A stretch of 33,287 nt of DNA from JAVBPP01 sp031549535 (lineage in GTDB: Bacteria; Bacillota; Clostridia; Oscillospirales; Acutalibacteraceae): NCBI GenBank assembly GCA_031549535.1, contig JAVBPP010000095.1:1-33287 (forward strand), read 5' to 3'. This document shows, one piece after another, positions 1 through 7,148 of this stretch. Position 1 is the stretch's first letter. Every line of letters starts with the position of its first letter. The notes beneath the pieces are model-generated. The model had not been told where the DNA came from, made no database searches, and worked only from the letters and a program-made list of their open reading frames with translations. A program made the position numbers and the translations under genes.

Positions 1-120
1 TCATGTCGCTCCTCAGCGTTGCACTATCCTGCGTAATGGTAAAGCCCTTTTACTATAGCTGATATCCTTTGATTTTGGAAGAGCAAAAACCCATGTTGTC
101 CTTGACACGGGGTACACTTT
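1..120 (-). other. Possible insertion-sequence edge with start of an ORF leaving the window
   Basis: On the minus strand a GAGGAG Shine-Dalgarno motif (9-14) lies four bases before an ATG at 2-4, so a leftward gene may begin at the very edge. About 100 bp separate this start from the repeat terminus at 124-140. The intervening DNA begins, read leftward, with AGTGTACCCCGTGTCAAGG, which resembles the end of an IS element with the transposase starting shortly inside. Only one codon of the ORF is visible, so its identity is unknown. The IS reading is inference. Confidence 0.25.
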
Positions 121-140
121 ATTCTAATGGATATTAGTAT
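121..140 (-). repeat. Solo terminus of the ATACCAAT palindromic element family
   Basis: Read on the minus strand this is ATACTAATATCCATTAG, which matches the terminus at 17233-17249 (ATACCAATCTCCATTAG) except at two positions. No second terminus is visible to the left, so the rest of the element is either outside the window or has been replaced. The terminus carries the stop codon of the truncated phosphotransferase. Confidence 0.55.
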
Positions 141-588
141 AAAACGTTTTGCACAGCCGTATATCTTCGTTCACGTCAAAGGGACAGGCACGGGTATACC
201 CCTCCATGCTATGCAAGGTAGCGGCAACACCGCCCAGTAAAAATTCATCGGCAGCGGTTTCCTGCGCGTCCCTTCCGTCCACATATTCCATCATGCAGTA
301 GTAGAACCGATTATCTTTATACAGGCTATCCCCATTCGGAAGGTATAGCAATTTCGGCGCCAACCCTTTTTGATTTCCCAGAAAGGCAAGCGCATACACA
401 TTGCCTAAGATGGATTCCTCGCTTTCCGTAATGGGATACCCTTTCAGAATGACAGGACCCGCATTGGATTGAAGCTTGCAGACCAATCTGCCTCCGCCAA
501 CCGAAAATTCATGCAATAGCTTTACCTTCTTCAGGTTCCATTGCAATGCTATTTTGTCATGCTTGAGCCTTATATATTGCAAACTCAT
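124..588 (-). pseudogene. Truncated APH/choline-kinase-family phosphotransferase
   Basis: This 154-residue product resembles the N-lobe and hinge of small-molecule kinases of the aminoglycoside phosphotransferase fold: a beta-rich start, an ATP-anchoring lysine in VILKGYP near residue 48, and a hinge-like YYCMMEYVDGRD followed by a helix ending in ATLHSM. The catalytic HxDxxxxN loop and the whole C-lobe of a normal 260-300-residue family member are absent, so it is almost certainly inactive. The last residues (YTNIH and stop) are encoded by a repeat terminus, so truncation came from an insertion or a rearrangement there. The ATG at 588 is preferred over the longer reading because GGGGGTG lies seven bases upstream. 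Substrate cannot be inferred. Confidence 0.65.
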
Positions 589-635
589 ATCAACACCCCC
601 AAATTTCAATAACAGCAAAGCATTTCCTTATTTTG

Positions 636-663
636 AGTATAACACACAAAGCCTAAAACGCAA
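636..663 (-). promoter_or_regulatory. Putative sigma-A promoter of the phosphotransferase remnant
   Basis: On the minus strand TTGCGT and TATACT are separated by 16 bp, about 50 bp before the ATG at 588. The -10 is strong and the -35 is weak. Confidence 0.45.
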
Positions 664-693
664 ACTCCGCCGTGTTCACTTGCGTAAAAAATG

Positions 694-721
694 TTGACAT
701 TTTTTGTAAAACTGTTACTAT
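694..721 (+). promoter_or_regulatory. Sigma-A promoter of the ceramidase-like gene
   Basis: A consensus TTGACA (694-699) is followed after 16 bp by TACTAT (716-721). It lies about 40 bp before the start codon, and GGAGG (748-752) serves as ribosome-binding site. It is divergent from the phosphotransferase promoter. Confidence 0.75.
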
Positions 722-761
722 GAAAGATGGAAAAAAATTTAGCTTACGGAGGATAGAGAAG

Positions 762-2366
762 ATGAAAAAAAGAACGTGGAAAGCGCTTGCCGTTTTGGCG
801 GCCGGAGCGGCGGCTGCGGCGGGCGGCGCGTATGTTTACGCGAAAAAGAATCCCGAGCAGGTGAAGCAGAAAGCAGAGGTTTTGGGCGACAAGGCCATTG
901 CCGGGCTGTTCAAGGGCATGACGAATGTGTTGCCCACCATGCCTGCCACGCCGATAGAGCAATATCAGGATGAAAACTTCCTGCCCGGGCAGGAGCTGTT
1001 TGCGGCTGAGCCGAAAAAGGGCGCGAAATGGTCGCTGGGCTATGCAAGGCGCTCCTTGATTCCCGAGGGTTTCACAGGCAAGGGCTGCTATATCGGCGGC
1101 TTTCTTGCCATGCCGCCGAATGAGGCGACGGGTGTGTTGGACGACCAGGCCGTGCGCGTGATTTGCGTGGATGACGGCAGCGGGCGCGGCGCGGCGGTGT
1201 TCGCCGTGGTGGACTGCATCGGCCTGTCCGCGCCGGAGATTCGTGAAATTCGTGAGGATTTGCGCGCCTTTGCCGCAGAACATAACATCAAGGCCATCAA
1301 CATCTCCGCCACCCACTGCCACAGCGCGGTGGATACGCAGGGGCTCTGGGGCGATTTGCCCAATATCATGAAAACCAACATCAAGGCGCTGCGCGAAAAG
1401 CGCTATGACGCCGTGATTTCCGGCAAGAACAAGGAATTTATGGCAAACCTCAGGCTGCAGGTGGCGGACGCAATCCGCGAGGCGGCGCTGGGCATGCAGC
1501 CGGGCAGGCTGTTCTATACCAACACCGATGAATTTGACCACAACTATGATAAACGCGAGCCGGACGTGCGCGTGCGCGATATTGGCAAGCTGCGCTTTGC
1601 GCCGGACGACGGCTCGGCGGAAACTGTTGTCGCCTTCATGGCGGCGCACCCGGTGAGCGTGGGCTACCGCAACACGCTCGTGAGCGCGGATTATATTTAT
1701 TTTATTGAGGAATCGGTAAATAAAGAGGGCGCAAACTTCCTGTTCTTCCAGGGCCCGCAGCTGGCGGTTGCCACCCAGCGCGGCCAACTGCCGGAGGATT
1801 TGGAGGGCGAGGGCTACCAGCGCTACGGCCGTTATGTCGGCAGCTTTTTAATGGGCCTTTCCAAGGAAATTGAGACAGAGTTGGAGCCGATTTTGAACTT
1901 CCGTCTCAAGGAATTCCTGCTCCCCTGCGATAATCAGGTGTTTAATGCGCTCTCGCAGCTGGGTATTGTAAGCAACAAATGCATTACGGACGGTGACGTG
2001 CACTGCTTTGCGACCGAGGTTGGGTATGTGGAGCTGGGCAGCTATCTGCGCGTTGGCATGGTGCCCTGTGAGCTTGCGCCTGAAATTTTGTTGGGCGGAG
2101 CCTTCACCGCGCAGGAGAGCTACACCAAAACCAGCTGGGATTTCCCGCCCCTGCGCGATTTGCTGCCCGCGGACTGTGATTTCAAAATCATCGGCCTGTG
2201 CAACGATTCCGTCGGCTATATTTTGCCGGATAACGATTACGGCAGCATTTTGGCCTCCGGCCATTATGAAGAATCTGTTTCCGCCGGACGCCGCGCCGGT
2301 TCCACGATGACCAGGGCGTTCATGGATTTGGTGCATGAGGCGGGTCGCATGCCGGTGGACGCGTGA
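762..2366 (+). CDS. Membrane-anchored neutral ceramidase-like hydrolase
   Basis: The 534-residue protein resembles the neutral/alkaline ceramidase family (zinc amidases that split ceramide into sphingosine and fatty acid), but is shorter than the usual 650 or more residues and lacks room for the C-terminal Ig-like domain. Residues 1-30 form a basic stretch plus an Ala/Gly-rich hydrophobic helix, so it is probably anchored at the outer face of the membrane. The zinc-binding-like motif SATHCHS gives His185 and His187, and AAHPVSVG gives His296. The DVSPN-type nucleophile serine of characterised ceramidases is not evident; the comparable segment reads FQGPQLAVATQRG. The substrate may therefore differ. 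The start is fixed by GGAGG at 748-752; a longer in-frame reading from 672 would begin before the -35 box and is unlikely. Its stop overlaps the next start by four bases. Confidence 0.6.
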   Translation: MKKRTWKALAVLAAGAAAAAGGAYVYAKKNPEQVKQKAEVLGDKAIAGLFKGMTNVLPTMPATPIEQYQDENFLPGQELFAAEPKKGAKWSLGYARRSLIPEGFTGKGCYIGGFLAMPPNEATGVLDDQAVRVICVDDGSGRGAAVFAVVDCIGLSAPEIREIREDLRAFAAEHNIKAINISATHCHSAVDTQGLWGDLPNIMKTNIKALREKRYDAVISGKNKEFMANLRLQVADAIREAALGMQPGRLFYTNTDEFDHNYDKREPDVRVRDIGKLRFAPDDGSAETVVAFMAAHPVSVGYRNTLVSADYIYFIEESVNKEGANFLFFQGPQLAVATQRGQLPEDLEGEGYQRYGRYVGSFLMGLSKEIETELEPILNFRLKEFLLPCDNQVFNALSQLGIVSNKCITDGDVHCFATEVGYVELGSYLRVGMVPCELAPEILLGGAFTAQESYTKTSWDFPPLRDLLPADCDFKIIGLCNDSVGYILPDNDYGSILASGHYEESVSAGRRAGSTMTRAFMDLVHEAGRMPVDA

Positions 2367-3286
2367 GCAGGGAGCTTCGTTTTACCATTCCGCCGGAATA
2401 TGACGAAAAAAAAGTAATTCACTATTTACGGGGCGCGGCGGGCTTATCCGCGCGCCTCGTTATTTTGCTGAAACACAGCCCCGGCGGCATTCGCTGCAAC
2501 GGGGCGCATATGCGCACCATTGACCGCCTGCACGCCGGGGACAGCTTGGTGCTGTCTCTCCCCGAAACCGGAGTCGCACCGTTTTGCGCCGGCCGGCCGC
2601 TGGAGATTCTATATGAGGATGACGACCTGCTCGCGCTCAACAAAGCGCCCGGCCTGGTTGTGCATCCCTCGCACAATCATCAGGGGGATACCCTGGCCAA
2701 CGCGGTAGCGGCCTATTATGCCGAACAGGGGAGGGCGCTGCCGTTTCGTTGCATCGGCAGGCTGGATAAGGGCACAAGCGGTGTTGTCGTTTGCGCCCTA
2801 AACGCGTTTGCGGCCAGCCGCCTTTCCGGTGGGCTGCAAAAGGAATACCTTGCCGTAGCGGGCGGATTATTTTCTGGCAGCGGCGTGTTTGATACGCCGA
2901 TTTACCGCCCGGATCCGCATAAAACCCTGCGCGCCTGCGGGGCTGTGCCGGGCGCAAAGGCCGCGCTGACGCATTGGGAGGCGCTGGAGCAGCACCCGCA
3001 GGGGACGCTGCTGCGCGTGACGCCCGAGACAGGCCGCACCCACCAGATACGGGTGCATTTTGCCCACGCGGGCGCGCCGCTGTTGGGGGATGATATGTAC
3101 GGCGGAGCCGAGCGACAGCTGGAACGTCCCCTGCTCCACTGCCTGCGCGTGCGCCTTATCCACCCCGTGAGCGGGGAAGAAATGGCATTTACAGCGCCAC
3201 CGCCGCCGGACTTTGCGGCCTTTATGCATAAAAAATGTATTTATACAGATATTCTCGAAGAAAAAGAAGAAAATAGCTTGAAATGA
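2363..3286 (+). CDS. RluA-family pseudouridine synthase
   Basis: This 307-residue protein converts specific uridines of rRNA or tRNA to pseudouridine. The catalytic motif GRLDKGTSG places the nucleophile Asp135, and ETGRTHQIRVHFAHAGAPLLGD is the family's conserved C-terminal signature, here starting near residue 220. The first 75 residues look like a reduced S4-type RNA-binding region (LKHSPGGIRCNG), and LNKAPGLVVHPS opens the catalytic domain. It starts with GTG, and GTGA overlaps the stop of the ceramidase-like gene, so the two are translationally coupled. The last 30 residues are lysine- and glutamate-rich and lie under the promoter of the next gene. Which RNA position is modified cannot be told from sequence; the RluD-type arrangement is closest. 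Confidence 0.88.
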   Translation: MSRELRFTIPPEYDEKKVIHYLRGAAGLSARLVILLKHSPGGIRCNGAHMRTIDRLHAGDSLVLSLPETGVAPFCAGRPLEILYEDDDLLALNKAPGLVVHPSHNHQGDTLANAVAAYYAEQGRALPFRCIGRLDKGTSGVVVCALNAFAASRLSGGLQKEYLAVAGGLFSGSGVFDTPIYRPDPHKTLRACGAVPGAKAALTHWEALEQHPQGTLLRVTPETGRTHQIRVHFAHAGAPLLGDDMYGGAERQLERPLLHCLRVRLIHPVSGEEMAFTAPPPPDFAAFMHKKCIYTDILEEKEENSLK

Positions 3287-3305
3287 GCCGTAAATATGCT
3301 ATACT
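3278..3305 (+). promoter_or_regulatory. Sigma-A promoter of the amino-acid ABC operon
   Basis: TTGAAA (3278-3283) and TATACT (3300-3305) are spaced by 16 bp. The -35 lies inside the final codons of the pseudouridine synthase gene. The start codon follows 44 bp after the -10, preceded by GGAAAGG. Confidence 0.72.
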
Positions 3306-3348
3306 AAAATCTGCGTATACCGTATTTAAGAAAGGAAAGGGATATAGG

Positions 3349-4116
3349 ATGAAACTTTTTTGTAAGTTGCTTGCATTGGCTCTAATCGCACTTGTGACGG
3401 TGACAGCGTTTACCGGCTGCTCCGCAAGCTTCCGCACCTTGGATGAAATTAAGAAGGACGGCACCATCGTCATGCTCACCAATGCGGAATTCCCGCCCTA
3501 TGAGAGCTTTGGCGAGGGAGAAAACATTGTAGGCGTAGATATTGACATCGCCAACGAAATCGCAAAAGATCTCGGCGTGAAGCTGGATGTGAAGCACATG
3601 AAGTTTGATAACATCATTGCTTATGTCAAGGGCGGGCGCGGCGATTTCGGCGCTGCCGGCTTCTCCATTACGGAGGAAAGAAAAGAATCCGTTGACTTCT
3701 CTGTGGAATATACCACATCCAGGCAATACATTATTGTGCCAAAGGGCACCGAAACCGCCAACTTTAGTTTGGAAGGGAAAATCATCGGCGTTCAGGCCGG
3801 CACCACAGGCGATATGATTGCCGGCGATGCCGAAACGAAAGCGAAGCAGGTGATGCAGTATCCCAACGCCTCTGAAGCGGTGGATAATATGCTGCTCGGC
3901 CGTGCGGACTGTGTGATGATTGACAAGCTGCCTGCGGAAAAAATTACAGCCGCCCGTGACGGCAAGGCGATTTGCTTTGACCCGGGCTTTGAGCCGGAGA
4001 GCTATGCAATCGTTGTTGCCAAAGAAAACAAGGATTTGCTTGACGCAATCAACACCACGCTGCAGCGCCTGCTCAACGAGGGCAAGATTGAGGAATATCT
4101 GCTGAAGCATTCCTGA
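3349..4116 (+). CDS. Polar amino-acid ABC transporter substrate-binding lipoprotein
   Basis: A 255-residue solute-binding protein (SBP_bac_3 fold) that captures an amino acid outside the cell and delivers it to the permease encoded next. The signal peptide ends in the lipobox FTGC, so Cys24 would be lipidated and hold the protein on the membrane. Family marks include GTIVMLTNAEFPPYES near residue 38, then VGVDIDIANEIAKDLG, and AGFSITEERKESVDFS. Typical length for the family. The ATG at 3349 is chosen over an upstream in-frame ATG at 3283 because GGAAAGG precedes it and the upstream start lies under the promoter. A strong hairpin after the stop separates it from the permease gene, fitting the usual need for excess binding protein. 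Cargo is not identifiable. Confidence 0.9.
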   Translation: MKLFCKLLALALIALVTVTAFTGCSASFRTLDEIKKDGTIVMLTNAEFPPYESFGEGENIVGVDIDIANEIAKDLGVKLDVKHMKFDNIIAYVKGGRGDFGAAGFSITEERKESVDFSVEYTTSRQYIIVPKGTETANFSLEGKIIGVQAGTTGDMIAGDAETKAKQVMQYPNASEAVDNMLLGRADCVMIDKLPAEKITAARDGKAICFDPGFEPESYAIVVAKENKDLLDAINTTLQRLLNEGKIEEYLLKHS

Positions 4117-4135
4117 TAAAACGAAACAAACAAAA

Positions 4136-4178
4136 CGGGGCTGCTGCAAAAAGAATAATTTGCGGCAGCCCCGATTTT
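4136..4178 (+). terminator. Intercistronic terminator/attenuator between binding protein and permease
   Basis: A 15-bp stem (CGGGGCTGCTGCAAA at 4136-4150 pairing with 4159-4173, one G-U pair), an 8-nt loop and a T-rich tail ATTTTTG. No new promoter is obvious before the permease, so this hairpin probably lets only part of transcription through. Confidence 0.85.
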
Positions 4179-4187
4179 TGTCACGAT

Positions 4188-4192
4188 AGGAG
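4188..4192 (+). promoter_or_regulatory. Ribosome-binding site that decides the permease start
   Basis: AGGAG ends one base before the ATG at 4194 but seven bases before the in-frame ATG at 4200. Normal spacing therefore favours 4200 (MGFDL) as the start. Confidence 0.6.
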
Positions 4193-4199
4193 CATGAGT

Positions 4200-4940
4200 A
4201 TGGGCTTTGACCTTGTACCCGCATATGTACAGGGCCAAAATGAGTTTTTGGATTTGCTGTATAAATTTGTGATACAGGACAGGCAGTATGTGCTGCTGCT
4301 TACGGGCTTGCGCAACACACTGTTCATTGCCCTTGTGGCCGCTGTTTGGGGCATACTCATCGGCAGCCTGATTTCTATTTTGCGCTATATCTGCACAGAT
4401 GTGAAAAACCCTGTGCTGCGCACGGTGGGCGGCGCGGTCAAGCTGCTTTGCGACGGCTATGTTACGGTGATTCGCGGCACACCCGTGATGGTGCAGCTGC
4501 TGATTTGGGCGACGGTGGTTTTGGTTTTTATGCGCGATACCCTGCCCATAGCCTGCATTGCCTTTTCCATCAATTCCGGTGCCTATGTGGCGGAAATTAT
4601 GCGCGCGGGGATTGAGGCGGTGGATATCGGCCAAACGGAGGCGGGGCGTTCACTGGGGCTCTCGCGCCTTTCCACCATGCTGCACATTGTGCTGCCGCAG
4701 GCGTTCAAAAATGTTTTGCCCGCGCTGGGCAATGAGTTTATTATCTTGCTCAAAGAAACCTCGGTGGCCGGCTATGTCGCGGTACGGGATTTAACGGGGG
4801 CGGCAAATACGATAAACAACAAATATTACGACGGTCGCATTTACATGCTGATTGCCGTGGTCTATCTGATACTCGTTTTCGGCTTAACGCGCCTGCTGCG
4901 CATCTTGGAAAGGAGGCTGGCCAGAAGTGATCGAGGTTAA
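4200..4940 (+). CDS. Polar amino-acid ABC transporter permease
   Basis: A 246-residue inner-membrane permease of the His/Glu/Gln/Arg/opine family (HisM/GlnP type), which forms the channel of the importer with the ATPase encoded next. It has about five hydrophobic segments, starting with LRNTLFIALVAAVWGILIGS. The EAA loop that docks on the ATPase is visible as EAGRSLGLSRLSTMLHIVLPQA near residues 142-163. VIRGTPVMVQLLIW is the classic family motif. The coding region overlaps the ATPase gene by 14 bp. An alternative start at 4194 would add two residues. Confidence 0.92.
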   Translation: MGFDLVPAYVQGQNEFLDLLYKFVIQDRQYVLLLTGLRNTLFIALVAAVWGILIGSLISILRYICTDVKNPVLRTVGGAVKLLCDGYVTVIRGTPVMVQLLIWATVVLVFMRDTLPIACIAFSINSGAYVAEIMRAGIEAVDIGQTEAGRSLGLSRLSTMLHIVLPQAFKNVLPALGNEFIILLKETSVAGYVAVRDLTGAANTINNKYYDGRIYMLIAVVYLILVFGLTRLLRILERRLARSDRG

Positions 4941-5649
4941 AGGCCTGCAAAAATCCTTTGGCGCGCTCACGGTGCTGCGCGGGATTGATTACCATGTGGA
5001 GCAGGGAGAGAAAATTGTCATCGTCGGCCCCTCCGGCTCAGGTAAATCCACCTTTCTGCGCTGTTTAAATCTGCTTGAGACCCCAACGGGCGGTGAAATC
5101 TGGTTTGAGGGGCAATGCATCACAGACCCCAAGGCGGATATCAATGATATCCGCACACGCATGGGCATGGTGTTCCAGCAGTTTAACCTGTTCCACAACT
5201 TGACAGTGATGCAGAACATCACCCTCGCCCCCGTGAAATTGAAGCTGCAAACCAAAAAGGAAGCGCAGGAAAACGCGCTTGTGTTGCTGGAACGTATCGG
5301 CCTTGCGGATAAACGGGACGATTACCCCTCCCGCCTTTCCGGCGGGCAAAAGCAGCGCATCGCCATTGTTCGTGCGCTTGCAATGAATCCCAAGGTCATG
5401 CTCTTTGACGAGCCGACCAGTGCGCTGGACCCCGAGATGGTGGGCGAGGTGCTGCAGGTCATCAAAGAGCTTGCCGAGAGTGGGATGACCATGGTGGTGG
5501 TGACGCATGAGATGGGCTTTGCCCGCGAGGTGGCGAACAAGGTGCTGTTCATGGACGAGGGCTTGATTTTGGAGGAAGCGCCGCCCCAGGCGTTTTTTGC
5601 AGCCCCGAAGCATCCGCGCCTGCAGGATTTCTTGTCAAAAGTATTATAA
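4927..5649 (+). CDS. Polar amino-acid ABC transporter ATP-binding protein
   Basis: A 240-residue cytoplasmic ATPase of the GlnQ/HisP type powering the importer. All nucleotide-binding motifs are intact: Walker A GPSGSGKS (34-41), Q-loop VFQQFNLF, signature LSGGQ (137-141), Walker B MLFDEP with Asp161 and Glu162, and switch His194 in VTHEMG. The start is GTG, preceded by AGGAGG (4911-4916) inside the permease gene, so expression is coupled. The stop is followed at once by a 102-bp palindromic element. Confidence 0.93.
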   Translation: MIEVKGLQKSFGALTVLRGIDYHVEQGEKIVIVGPSGSGKSTFLRCLNLLETPTGGEIWFEGQCITDPKADINDIRTRMGMVFQQFNLFHNLTVMQNITLAPVKLKLQTKKEAQENALVLLERIGLADKRDDYPSRLSGGQKQRIAIVRALAMNPKVMLFDEPTSALDPEMVGEVLQVIKELAESGMTMVVVTHEMGFAREVANKVLFMDEGLILEEAPPQAFFAAPKHPRLQDFLSKVL

Positions 5650-5750
5650 TACCAATATCCAAATAAAGCGTAGATAAAAAATCTGCGAAAAAGCCATACA
5701 GCAAAGCTTTTCCTTGATTTTTTAGAACGCTTTCTAATGGAGATTGGTAT
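5649..5750. mobile_element. MITE-like palindromic element, 102 bp, ATACCAAT family
   Basis: The element begins ATACCAATATCCAAATAAAG and ends ATGGAGATTGGTAT, giving imperfect terminal inverted repeats. Its right half, reverse-complemented, matches 17233-17295 nearly base for base, and its left half matches the reverse complement of 30979-31017. It has no coding capacity, so it is a non-autonomous element moved by a transposase encoded elsewhere, or a relic. It starts directly after the ATPase gene's stop. Confidence 0.8.
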
Positions 5751-5770
5751 AAGATTGAGGTATTGCTTCA

Positions 5771-5929
5771 CCGACTAAATCTTGAAGGATTTATAGCGAG
5801 AGATTTTGTTGGTAAGCAAGGAAAAAACCACAGCCATGCTTTCGCATGGCGAGGATTTTCAATGAACCGAAGGTTCTATACGTGGCTTAGCAGCAAAAGA
5901 TCCGCTATAAAACTTCAATATTTAGTTGG
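5771..5929. repeat. 159-bp imperfect palindrome with cloverleaf-like folding before an acetyltransferase gene
   Basis: Arms at 5771-5798 and 5903-5929 pair over about 27 bases. A second stem follows inward (5808-5817 with 5885-5894), then two hairpins: GCCATGC-TTTC-GCATGGC (5833-5850) and GAACC-GAA-GGTTC (5864-5876). The right arm runs into the GGGGGAG ribosome-binding site of the next gene. It may be another MITE, or a structured 5' leader RNA. No known riboswitch was recognised. Confidence 0.65.
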
Positions 5930-5942
5930 GGGAGCAATAATT

Positions 5943-7109
5943 ATGGAGCAAATTACACGCGGCAGAACGCCGCAGGAAGATTACGACAACTTAATTCTCA
6001 TGCTGGATACCGTGTTTTTTACGGATGATAAAGAGCAGCCCCAGCGTGAATTTTTGGAGCTGCTGCCGAAGCTGTACAAACAGCAATACGACCCCTGTCA
6101 CAACAATTTCATTGTCAAAGAGGGGGAGACCCTCTGCGCGGCGGTGGGCAGTTATTATTCCACCGTCCATGTCGGCGGCGAAACGCTGCGGATGAACGGC
6201 ATCGGCAATGTGGCGGTGACGCGTGCCTGCCGTTCCAAGGGGTATATGAAGGACTGCATGCAGCAGGCGTTGGAGGATATGAAGGCTACGGGCACGGATT
6301 TGAGCGACCTGGGCGGCCAGCGACAGCGTTACGGCTATTTCGGCTATGAACCCGCCGGGGTGGAGCTTTCCTTCCGCGTTGGGAAAACCAATGTGCGCCA
6401 CTGCTGCGGGGCGGATGCAAAAAGCGCGTTGACGGTGCGCAAACTCACGGCGGCGGATGCAGCCCTGTTCCCGCAGATAGATGCGCTGTACCGCAGCGTT
6501 GCCCCTTACACCGAGCGCGCGATGGAAGCCTATTTTGATATCCTGTGCTCTTGGCGTGCCGTGCCCTACGCTGTGTTTGACGGCGCAGAGTTTGCCGGTT
6601 ATTTTGTGCTGAACCGCAACGCGGACCATGTCTCCGAGCTGCGCGCCGCAAAGAAGGAGGATACGCAAAGGCTGGTGCTCGCCGCTATGGAAACGGCGCA
6701 AAAAGATCTTTCGCTGGATTGTTCCCTGTTCGACACGGCGCTCCGGGATGCGCTCCTTCTGCTGAGCGAGGGTTATGAAGTGTGCCACGTCCACCAATAC
6801 AACGTGCTGTGCTATGCCAATGTCATCCGCGCGTTTCTGAAAGAAAAGGCGCTGCATGAGCCCTTGTGCAACGGGGAAGTTGTGCTGTTGATTCACGGGT
6901 GGACAACGGACGAACAGCTTAAAATCCGCGTGGAAAACAATGCCGTAACCGTTGAGGAAACGGAGCTGTCGCCCTGCATGGAGCTGGAGCATTTGGACGC
7001 AATGCGGCTGCTGTTCTCCCTCCACAGCCCCCTGCGGATGCAGCTTGCGCCCGAAGCGGCGCAATGGCTCCCGATTCCGCTGTTCGGGTATAGCGCGGAT
7101 GCGGTGTAA
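5943..7109 (+). CDS. Eis-like GNAT N-acetyltransferase
   Basis: The 388-residue protein has the layout of Eis-type acetyltransferases: an N-terminal GNAT domain (about 1-145) with VAVTRACRSKGYMKDCMQQAL as acetyl-CoA loop and LGGQRQRYGYFGYEPAG at the domain end, a second GNAT-like domain (about 160-290), and a C-terminal SCP2-like domain of about 90 residues. Family members acetylate amines of small molecules, in some cases aminoglycosides; the substrate here is unknown. The ATG at 5943 is chosen because GGGGGAG lies just upstream; the 60 codons before it fall inside the palindromic element at 5771-5929. It is 39 bp upstream of the mannosidase gene and likely cotranscribed with it. Confidence 0.82.
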   Translation: MEQITRGRTPQEDYDNLILMLDTVFFTDDKEQPQREFLELLPKLYKQQYDPCHNNFIVKEGETLCAAVGSYYSTVHVGGETLRMNGIGNVAVTRACRSKGYMKDCMQQALEDMKATGTDLSDLGGQRQRYGYFGYEPAGVELSFRVGKTNVRHCCGADAKSALTVRKLTAADAALFPQIDALYRSVAPYTERAMEAYFDILCSWRAVPYAVFDGAEFAGYFVLNRNADHVSELRAAKKEDTQRLVLAAMETAQKDLSLDCSLFDTALRDALLLLSEGYEVCHVHQYNVLCYANVIRAFLKEKALHEPLCNGEVVLLIHGWTTDEQLKIRVENNAVTVEETELSPCMELEHLDAMRLLFSLHSPLRMQLAPEAAQWLPIPLFGYSADAV

Positions 7110-7148
7110 TAAAAATTAACTTAAGAAGATAGAAAGGCAGGGCAACAA

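Noticed and set aside
102..129. TTGACA-N17-TAATGG as a plus-strand promoter
   Set aside because: The -10 is poor and it would transcribe only the antisense of the broken kinase; it may just be part of a repeat or IS end.
744..1787. Long minus-strand open frame inside the ceramidase-like gene (and similar ones at 5991-7064, 7719-9980, 31876-32859)
   Set aside because: They lie opposite genes with clear protein families, lack ribosome sites and have low-complexity His/Arg/Ala-rich translations typical of shadows in GC-rich DNA.
5641..5760. Target-site duplication around the 102-bp element
   Set aside because: Flanks are TA-rich and the terminal repeats themselves end in TAT/ATA, so a 2-4 bp duplication cannot be separated from the repeat by eye.
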